From assembly GCA_955652395.1 (NCBI GenBank), contig CATPBJ010000181.1, forward strand, positions 1-45,556: a DNA stretch of 45,556 nucleotides. Reading direction: 5' to 3'. The position numbers and the translations under genes were made by a program. Positions 36,552 through 43,093 of this stretch are shown here, piece after piece. The stretch is from an uncultured Terriglobales bacterium. Its GTDB lineage: Bacteria; Acidobacteriota; Terriglobia; Terriglobales; Acidobacteriaceae. Position 1 is the first letter of the stretch. Every line of letters starts with the position of its first letter. The notes under the pieces are model-generated. The model worked only from the letters and a program-made list of their open reading frames with translations. It was not told where the DNA came from and made no database searches.

Positions 36552-37616
36552 ATGACAACTATACCTTCGGTCACTTCGCTGGCTACTTCGCTCGGGGAGT
36601 TTCCCCCCGAGGCGGTAATCTTTGGTCGCTCTGAAGTTATGCAGTCGCTTCGGAACCGCATGGACAAGGTTGCGAGCGCCAACGTTCCCGTGCTGATTCA
36701 AGGCGAGAGCGGTACCGGCAAAGACATCATCGCTCGCATGATCCATGGGCTATCTCCGTGGCGGACCGGACCATTTGTCAAAGTTAATTGTCCCGCGATC
36801 CCGGGCACACTCCTCGAAAGCGAACTCTTCGGCTACGAGAAGGGAGCCTTTACCGGCGCCTACGGATCGAAACCTGGACGCGTGGAACTGGCCCACCGCG
36901 GTACGCTCTTTCTCGACGAAATCTCTGAACTCGACCTAGGCCTGCAGTCCAAGCTTTTGCAGTTGTTGCAGGACGGTCAGTTTTGCCGCATCGGCGCTCA
37001 GGAGGACAAGAAAGTTGAAGTGCGCGTAGTCTGCGCGACCAACCGGGTGCTGGAAGTCGAAATAGAAAGTGGTACTTTCCGGCAGGATCTGTTCTATCGC
37101 ATCAACGTGGTCAATCTGCAGATGCCGCCCCTGCGGGAGCGCAAGAGTGACATTCCGGACCTGGTTGCGTACTTCTTGGAGTACTACAACCGCAAGTACA
37201 ACTGCCGCGCCCGCACGCTTTCGGGAGACCTGATGTCAGCGTTGCAGAAGCATCACTGGCCAGGCAACATTCGCGAACTTGAGAACCTGATCAAGCGCTA
37301 TGTGATTCTGGGCAACGAGGAAGTCATCAGCAGCGATCTGGTGGCGCACCAGCAGGAGTACCCCACGCTCGATTTGAACTTCGATGGGCCGATCGCGCTC
37401 AAGACGATTACGCGCCAGGCTACCCGGGAACTGGAGCGTAAGGTCATCCTGAAAGTCCTGCAGGCCCACCATTGGAATCGCAAGCAGGCGGCACGCGCTC
37501 TGAGCATCAGTTACCGCGCGTTGCTGTACAAGATTCGCGATGCCGGTCTGCCCCCCAACCGCTCCTCCCGCCGCCGTATCGATCCGCTTCCACCCCAGGA
37601 CGTCGCCGCCGACTAA
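36552..37616 (+). CDS. sigma54-dependent activator lacking a receiver domain
   Basis: From ATG 36552 the 354 residues have only a 25-residue N-terminus before the AAA+ domain (Walker A GESGTGKD 51-58, GAFTGA 98-103, Walker [12 protein letters not shown] 117-127), then a Fis-type HTH ([22 protein letters not shown]) and a basic tail. With no receiver, PAS or GAF domain it would be active when made, or be controlled by an anti-activator as PspF is by PspA. Central and HTH parts are very like the NtrC-type protein at 33269, which suggests duplication. No strong ribosome site is visible. It follows the PilZ gene on the same strand after 206 bases with its own promoter. Confidence 0.93.
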   Translation: MTTIPSVTSLATSLGEFPPEAVIFGRSEVMQSLRNRMDKVASANVPVLIQGESGTGKDIIARMIHGLSPWRTGPFVKVNCPAIPGTLLESELFGYEKGAFTGAYGSKPGRVELAHRGTLFLDEISELDLGLQSKLLQLLQDGQFCRIGAQEDKKVEVRVVCATNRVLEVEIESGTFRQDLFYRINVVNLQMPPLRERKSDIPDLVAYFLEYYNRKYNCRARTLSGDLMSALQKHHWPGNIRELENLIKRYVILGNEEVISSDLVAHQQEYPTLDLNFDGPIALKTITRQATRELERKVILKVLQAHHWNRKQAARALSISYRALLYKIRDAGLPPNRSSRRRIDPLPPQDVAAD

Positions 37617-37739
37617 GCAAGTCACGAATGCGGGTGCCACCGAAGTGTCCGCCAATCCGTCCCATGCCTTCGGGGAGAGCCGATCGGACCCTTACGCGAC
37701 AATCAGTGTCCTCTTCGGTCCTGTGCGCCACCCGATAAC

Positions 37740-38032
37740 CTGCCCGAGACTTGGACCGCCGCAAACCCGGCGCTAAACTTGCCGACGCCGATCAACCTTT
37801 CGACCACCAACGACATTATCGGCGGCAACGGGGCAGCCCGCTCATCGACAAAAGGGCCGAAATCGTCGGATTGATCTTCGACGGATACATCTTCTCGCTC
37901 GCCGGCGACTACGGCTTCGAAGCGGCAAAGAATCGTTCGGTGGCGGTCGACAGTCGGGCGCTGCTTGAGGGTTTGCGCAAGGTCTAGCACTTCAACCGCA
38001 TCGCCGATGAGATCGAGTCGGCACGCCGATAG
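37740..38032 (+). pseudogene. C-terminal remnant of an S46 family peptidase (DPP7/DPP11-like)
   Basis: The frame from 37740 reads LPETWTAANPALNLPTPINL and STTNDIIGGN, the run before the catalytic serine in S46 peptidases. One base is then missing at GGGG 37830-37833, just where GNSGSP should be. The next frame gives SPLIDKRAEIVGLIFDG, GDYGFEAAKNRSVAVDSRALLEGLRKV, a stop TAG (37985), then HFNRIADEIESARR and a final TAG (38030). So the catalytic serine codon is destroyed and a nonsense codon follows. Upstream bases to about 37640 may hold a further scrap (DPYATISVLFG), in a third frame. No N-terminal part is present: the fragment starts right after the activator gene. Confidence 0.75.
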
Positions 38033-38072
38033 CGACCTGCCTTGCTCATCCTGTGCCGGCTTGGGGTTACAC

Positions 38073-38510
38073 TTACACACGCCAGTAGTCAGGCCGCCAC
38101 TCCGTAATGGCCTTCTTGATTTCCGGGTTGGACAGGTTTTCCGACAAGGCTCTCGCTGTCAGCGTGGGTAGCTCGGCGTCGGAAGCGAAGCGCAGCGCCA
38201 CCAGCTGTGCTTCCGAAAGTTCAACCATGTGGGCGCGCAGAGGCTTGTCCAGCAGAATCGCCAGCCGTAGCCTCTCTTCCAGCCGGATAACGCGATCCTG
38301 CAGCTTGAGAGCGTAGATCCGAATCTTGAACACCGCTGCGTTGGCTGCCAGCGCCAGTACCACCAACCATGTCGAGACCAGAGTCAGATGTCTGACCAAA
38401 TGTACGATTGCAACGAGGACGGTAATCGCAAACACCGGCAGAATGAAAAAGTGGAACGGCGGATCAAGGCGGGTATGATTGGAGAAATTTTGTGGCACTT
38501 TCTCGGCCAT
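38073..38510 (-). CDS. DUF6526-like small membrane protein
   Basis: The 145-residue protein starts at ATG 38510 (MAEKVPQNFSNHTRLDPPFH). It has two membrane helices (about 22-42 and 50-67) and a cytoplasmic helix beginning ALKLQDRVIRLEERLRLA, the most conserved part of this uncharacterised family, followed by a helical C-terminus ending WRPDYWRV. The frame is open to 38537, but ATG 38510 is the natural start. Role unknown. Confidence 0.72.
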   Translation of the reverse strand: MAEKVPQNFSNHTRLDPPFHFFILPVFAITVLVAIVHLVRHLTLVSTWLVVLALAANAAVFKIRIYALKLQDRVIRLEERLRLAILLDKPLRAHMVELSEAQLVALRFASDAELPTLTARALSENLSNPEIKKAITEWRPDYWRV

Positions 38511-38580
38511 GGATTGCTCCTGGAGTGCTGACCGCAATTACGCAATGCAGGCGCAAACATCCGCGATCGTAGCGGCTGCA

Positions 38581-38604
38581 CGAGCGTGGACGCTCGCGCC
38601 TACA
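38581..38604. repeat. GC hairpin, CGAGCG type
   Basis: CGAGCG (38581-38586), loop TGGA, CGCTCG (38591-38596), followed by CGCCTACA, reproduces one arm of the cruciform at 11308-11382 (GCTCGCGCCTACA). It lies between the AsmA-family gene and the small membrane protein gene. Confidence 0.6.
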
Positions 38605-38638
38605 CTTAAAGCCTGAGTCCGAAGTCTGACGGTCTGAT

Positions 38639-40279
38639 CTATTGCTTTTTCTTTTTCCCGAAAAGACCGCCCAGCGCGTCCACCGCAGAGTTCCCGGCAG
38701 GACTCTTGCCTCCAGTCAATCCTCCCAGCGCGCCGCCCAAACCGCCTTTTAACTGACTGCCCACCATGCCTTGCACATCCGGCACGAACCTTGGATCAGA
38801 GGTTGTGCCCTGGATGAAAAACGGGATGCTGCCACCCTTGCCGCCGATACCTGCCAGTTGCGTAAGTCCGGTCACCGCGCCGCCGGAAAGACTCGCGTTC
38901 ATCTTGTAGTCGAGCCCTCCTGCTGGGCTGATGGTTCCATTTCCCGTGACCGTGCCCAGAGCCGGAATCGTCAAGTTAATATTCTGCGTGCGAACCCCCT
39001 CGGGCGCCACTCGGGCGTCTGTGCTCAGGTTCTGGATGGAAGTGTCTGATCCACTCTGCGATCCGGACAACGCGGAGATCGCGGACATTTTGGATGAGAG
39101 ATTGAAGCCTGCGAGTTTAGTTTGCGACAGGCGAATCGGACCGACGATGACCAACTTGTCGACCGGCCCGGTAATTCCGACATTGACGGAAAGCGTCCCG
39201 CCCTGCAATTTCGATCCGGAAGGCAGAATGATGCCGAGGGCAGGCAGCATCGCCTGCAGGTCGTCGACCGGCATACCGTCGGCGTTGAGTTTCATGTTCA
39301 AAATCGTGGACTCTCCCTGACTCTGATACGTGCCCGTGAGCTTGGCCAGGGCTTTGCCCAGGGAAACGTCGCCCTGGGTCAGCGTTCCTGATTGCTTTTG
39401 CAGATCAAAGTCAGTGGCGTATTTCACTCCCACCGGTTGCGTTGCCGGTGTGCCCTTTACCGCCAGCTTGAGTTTGGCGGCCTTCAGTGTCCCACTGGTA
39501 CGCAGCACATGCCCGTCGGAGTTGAGCGTGCCGTCAAAGTCGGCGACGCCAGCAATTCCAGTGGACGGGTCAACGAATCCCGAGGCGATCAGGTCCAGGC
39601 CTTTAACGCTGATTTGTGCCTCGATCGGACTCGCCGAAACATCCGCGGAGTTGATCGGGCCCGCTTTGCCCTCAAGTTTCGTCGTGCCTCCGGCAGGGAG
39701 ATTGGCGGTAATGGTGAAGGGAAACTGTGACTTCGGTGAAAAGTCGCGCACGCTGATGTCCACGTTGTCATACACGTGAGGCTTGATGGAGGAGTTCGCC
39801 CGATTTACCGAAAGGCGGCCATCCTTCACGTCGAGCTTGCTGACGGAGAGGTCGGGTGTGGACGAGGTCGACGCCGGCTTCGGCGCCTCGGACTTGCTGC
39901 CCAGGCTGGAGAAATTCCATTTTCCGGAGGCATCACGCAGCAGTGCGATCTCGGGCTTGTCCAGCGTGATATCGGTGACGTGTAGCGCCTTCGAGAAGAT
40001 CAGCGGCATCACCTCCACGCCCACCTTCAGCGATTTGGCGCGGATGAAAGAATCCTTGCTGAAAGCCGGATCATCAGCGATCGAAAGATCCTCGGCCGAC
40101 ACGCTTCCCGAGAGTATGGAAAGGCTCAGATTGCCGACTTTGACCTCTCGTCCGAGCGCCTCGGTGAGCGCAGATTCGAGTTTGGGTCGGAAGCTATTTA
40201 CATTGATCAGAAAGGGGAGCACGATGACGATCAGCAAGAGAACTGCAATGACGATCCCGACAATTTTCAGTGCTTTCAT
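38639..40279 (-). CDS. AsmA family protein
   Basis: The product has 546 residues, with one N-terminal membrane helix (MKALKIVGIVIAVLLLIVIVLPFL split, residues 4-27) and a long periplasmic beta-rich part typical of AsmA/YhdP/TamB-like proteins: NVNSFRPKLESALTEALGREVKVGNLSLS, then repeated strands, and the AsmA C-terminal part (about 330-480). The C-terminus is Gly/Lys-rich (ALGGLFGKKKKQ). These proteins are thought to form hydrophobic grooves for lipid transfer between membranes or to affect outer-membrane assembly; the exact role here is inference. Confidence 0.85.
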   Translation of the reverse strand: MKALKIVGIVIAVLLLIVIVLPFLINVNSFRPKLESALTEALGREVKVGNLSLSILSGSVSAEDLSIADDPAFSKDSFIRAKSLKVGVEVMPLIFSKALHVTDITLDKPEIALLRDASGKWNFSSLGSKSEAPKPASTSSTPDLSVSKLDVKDGRLSVNRANSSIKPHVYDNVDISVRDFSPKSQFPFTITANLPAGGTTKLEGKAGPINSADVSASPIEAQISVKGLDLIASGFVDPSTGIAGVADFDGTLNSDGHVLRTSGTLKAAKLKLAVKGTPATQPVGVKYATDFDLQKQSGTLTQGDVSLGKALAKLTGTYQSQGESTILNMKLNADGMPVDDLQAMLPALGIILPSGSKLQGGTLSVNVGITGPVDKLVIVGPIRLSQTKLAGFNLSSKMSAISALSGSQSGSDTSIQNLSTDARVAPEGVRTQNINLTIPALGTVTGNGTISPAGGLDYKMNASLSGGAVTGLTQLAGIGGKGGSIPFFIQGTTSDPRFVPDVQGMVGSQLKGGLGGALGGLTGGKSPAGNSAVDALGGLFGKKKKQ

Positions 40280-40370
40280 AACGGAACTCCTTCATGAACC
40301 TTGATTCTTGAGAGAGCCGGTGCCAAGGTGGAGTAGGCCGCGAGTGGCACCCAGTCTACCAAAAACCGGA

Positions 40371-41557
40371 CTACTGTGGTTCCCGTGTCAGCTCGGGATT
40401 GGGCGTGGAGCCACCATAGAGCTCCTTCTGCCGCTTGTCCCGTTGTTCGTTCATTATGCGGGTCGTGGCGTCCATCTCGGCTCGAGCCTCCTTGGTCCGA
40501 CCCAGGTGTTGCAGCAATTGCCCGCGCAAGTAGTGGACGCTGGAATTCCCGGGATCGAGTTTGGCTGCGGCGTCAATTTCGGTCAGGGCCTGAACATATT
40601 TCCCTTCACGTTGGTAAACCTGAGCCAGTTGGTAGCGAGAACTGGCCAGAGAGGGATCAAGACGCAACGCCTTTCGCAGATTGCCTTCCGCTTCCGGGTT
40701 GTTTCCCTCTAGCGAGTTCACTAGTCCCAGTTGGTCATAGTTGTAAGCCACGTCCGGCTCGATGGCTGCGTCCTTCAGGAATTCCTCTTTGGCTCGCGTC
40801 AGCTCCTGCTTTTTGAAATAGGCGATCCCCAGATTGAAGTGAACGAACGGAGCGTAGGATTGGCCTTGGCGGCGAGTTCGAGTTCCTTGATGGCGTCGTC
40901 ATACTCCTCGCGGTTAATGTGGGCCTTGCCCAGCAGAAGATGCAACTCAGCAGAGTCCTGGCCGGTTTCGACCAGGCGGCCGAAAGCCCGCTGCTCGAGC
41001 TCGGGTCGGGCGGACTTGCCGGCCGAGATTCCCAAAACGTACAGGTAGTTCAGCTGATTCGAAGCCTGCGGCCAGAGCGGTTCTAGCACACCAGCAGCAG
41101 CGGCATAGCGCTCGGTGAAGAAATAGCAAAGTCCCAGCAGGTAGCGTGCTTGATAGGAATCCGGCACATTGTGCACCACCGATTCAAACGGAGCAACGGC
41201 AGCGCGAAAGTTGTTCTGCCGGTAGTAAACCAGACCGATGTTGAGACGGATTCCGGGGACTTGCGGCGCCAGCTGTTCGGCCTGCTGCAACATTTCCACT
41301 GCCTGCGGCCATTGCTTCCGCCGCATGTAGATGACCCCTAGATTGGCATAGGCGCCCGCGGCCAGCGGATCCTGAACCAGTACTCCGCGAAAGGAACGCT
41401 CGGCCACGTCCAGATTGTTCTTCTTCAAAGCCGCTTCGCCCTGTTGAAATAGTTGTTGGGGGCTTGCAGTCGGTGGCTGTGCCGGCGCAGTCTGGGCCTC
41501 CGCGCCCGGCGGGAACGCGAACAGAACGAAGGCGAGGAGCCTTGACAGTGGTTTCAC
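40371..41557 (-). pseudogene. secreted TPR protein with a frameshift
   Basis: The N-terminal 235 or so residues (from ATG 41557) have a signal peptide and TPRs (for example AAGAYANLGVIYMRRKQWPQAVEMLQQAEQLAP), reaching LAAKANPTL. The frame then runs out of family sequence and stops at 40799. A one-base deletion near 40850 explains it: the next frame continues FVHFNLGIAYFKKQELTRAKEEF and further TPRs to the stop at 40371 (…NPELTREPQ). Repaired, the protein would be about 396 residues and entirely TPR-like, probably periplasmic. Only one lesion is present, so sequencing error is as likely as real inactivation. The AsmA gene follows on the same strand. Confidence 0.75.
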
Positions 41558-41605
41558 TGTGCTGTAGTGTCCGCCAGCGACGGCCTGAAATTCAAGCAGG
41601 ACTGA

Positions 41606-41668
41606 CTGTAACTAGCAATGAGCAATTGGCCCTTAGCCAAATGCCAATGGCTATTTGCTATTTGCCGT
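41606..41668. repeat. reiterated-word repeat, family A, in front of the LacI gene
   Basis: Words such as GAGCAATTGGCCCTTAGCC, ATGCCAATGG and CTATTTGCTATTTGCC succeed one another directly before the LacI-type gene, with a partly inverted order. It resembles the repeats at 2079-2114 and 27541-27625 and occupies the place where the promoter of the regulator should be. Confidence 0.55.
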
Positions 41669-41675
41669 ATTCACT

Positions 41676-42737
41676 ATGGTCAAGACTTCCGTGATCACCA
41701 TTCGCGACGTGGCCAAAGAAAGCGGCTTTTCCTCGACCACCGTCTCTATTGTTCTCAACGATGCTCCCCTGGCGCGCTACATTCCGCCGGCCACCAAGAA
41801 GCGAATTGAGAAGGCGGCCAAGAAACTCGGCTACCGCCCCAACCTGTTTGCCCGTTCGCTGCGCAGCAAGCGGAGTAACACCGTCGGCGTGATGGTTTTC
41901 GACATGACCGACCCGTACTGCACACTCATTCTGCGCGGCATTGAAAACTCCCTTTACCAATCTTCCTTCCTGCCCATTCTGACCGATGTGCATAACGAGC
42001 GCAGCCGGTTCGAGCGTTATCTGGAGATGCTGCTGGACCGGCGGGTGGAGGCGCTGATCGTCCTGGCCAACTGGCTGTTCGTTGACATTGACGTCCTGGC
42101 GGACCTGGAAAAGAGCAGCATTCCGACCGTGATGATCGGACGCGAGCTGCAAACCGATACCGTCAGCTCCGTGATCGTGGACAACGAAATAGGAGCGCAC
42201 TCCGCAGTGGAACATCTGCATCAACTGGGACACCGCAAGATTGCCTTTATCCGCGGGCCCAAGACTCTGGGGGACAGCGCTCCCCGCTGGCAGGGAGTTC
42301 GTTCGTTTGCCAAGAGCGCGGGTCTGGAACTCGATCCGCGTCTGATCGTGGACCTGCCAGAATCGCAGGATCCGATTTCAAGTTTTGAAGCTGGCTACAA
42401 ATTAACGGAGGAACTGCTCAAGCGGAAGCGGCCATTCACTGCCCTGATGGCCTTTGACGACATGACAGCATTTGGCGCAATACGTGCATTGGCCAAGGCC
42501 GGCCTGCGTGTGCCCGAGCATTGCTCGGTCGTCGGCTTTGATGATGTCGCGGCTTGCAGTCTGTATACCCCGCCACTCACCACCATACGCCAGCCGATGG
42601 AAGCCATGGGAGCGATGGCGGCAAACCTGGTAATTGAAGGCATCAATGCCGTACTGGAAAAACGGGAAATATCGGCCGTACACCGCAAGATGGCACCCGA
42701 ATTGGCGGTACGAGAATCCACCCGCAGTCTGCCCTAG
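41676..42737 (+). CDS. LacI family transcriptional regulator
   Basis: From ATG 41676 the 353 residues comprise a LacI HTH (ITIRDVAKESGFSSTTVSIVLN, with hinge KRIEKAAKKLGYRPNLFARSL) and a periplasmic-binding-like effector domain (TVGVMVFDMTDPY, GHRKIAFIRGP, FTALMAFDDMTAFGAIRAL, VVGFDDVAA, PPLTTIRQP). It probably represses a sugar-uptake gene and is released by a sugar. The TonB-dependent receptor at 43094 is on the same strand and is the obvious target. The first seven codons of the longer frame (41655) lie within the repeat and are rejected. Confidence 0.93.
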   Translation: MVKTSVITIRDVAKESGFSSTTVSIVLNDAPLARYIPPATKKRIEKAAKKLGYRPNLFARSLRSKRSNTVGVMVFDMTDPYCTLILRGIENSLYQSSFLPILTDVHNERSRFERYLEMLLDRRVEALIVLANWLFVDIDVLADLEKSSIPTVMIGRELQTDTVSSVIVDNEIGAHSAVEHLHQLGHRKIAFIRGPKTLGDSAPRWQGVRSFAKSAGLELDPRLIVDLPESQDPISSFEAGYKLTEELLKRKRPFTALMAFDDMTAFGAIRALAKAGLRVPEHCSVVGFDDVAACSLYTPPLTTIRQPMEAMGAMAANLVIEGINAVLEKREISAVHRKMAPELAVRESTRSLP

Positions 42738-42788
42738 GCAGAAACACGGTCAAAAACCGCTTTTGGGCCGGCTATTTAAAAAGCCGAG

Positions 42789-42812
42789 AGGCGTCATTTC
42801 CCGCCTTTTTTT
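42789..42812 (+). terminator. rho-independent terminator of the LacI gene
   Basis: AGGCG (42789-42793) and CGCCT (42802-42806) form a 5-bp stem with an 8-base loop, followed by a run of T to 42812. It lies 52 bases after the LacI stop. Confidence 0.5.
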
Positions 42813-42813
42813 C

Positions 42814-42843
42814 TTGACACTTGCCGTCGAACTACCGCAATAT
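42814..42843 (+). promoter_or_regulatory. possible promoter of the TonB receptor
   Basis: A perfect TTGACA (42814-42819) follows the terminator directly. At 18 bases it is followed by CAATAT (42838-42843), a modest -10. The downstream palindrome at 42858-42871 would overlap the start of transcription, as expected for a repressor site. Confidence 0.4.
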
Positions 42844-42857
42844 TCGAGCTATTGATT

Positions 42858-42871
42858 CGTTTTAATAAACG
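42858..42871. promoter_or_regulatory. candidate LacI-family operator
   Basis: CGTTTTAATAAACG has perfect 5-bp arms (CGTTT/AAACG) around four central bases. It lies 15 bases after the -10 candidate and 120 bases after the LacI stop, in the right place for a repressor of the receptor gene. Family operators usually have a central CG, which this lacks. Confidence 0.35.
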
Positions 42872-43093
42872 GTTTCATGCGAAATGTGTTTTCCCGGGCC
42901 TTTCGATGAGAACGGCAGAATGCTCTCTCTGGCGCTGCCCTGGGCGGAAAGCGAAGCAGGTTTACCGGACGGGTGCGGGAGTTACGAAGGTTCCGCGTGA
43001 AGGGAAGATCAGTAATAGGTCTGGGTAATAGGATTCTGATTGAACTCGGTTCCACCAGTCTTCGGGCGGTCGAAAAAATATTTGGGGGTGTCT

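Larger units (their letters stand above)
42738..43093. other. gap between LacI gene and TonB receptor
   Basis: This stretch holds a terminator (42789-42812), a small stem CGGCT-AGCCG (42769-42786), a possible promoter (42814-42843), a palindrome (42858-42871) and a near-perfect direct repeat GTAATAGG twice (about 43013-43034). No gene is visible. The receptor's transcription probably starts here. Confidence 0.5.
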
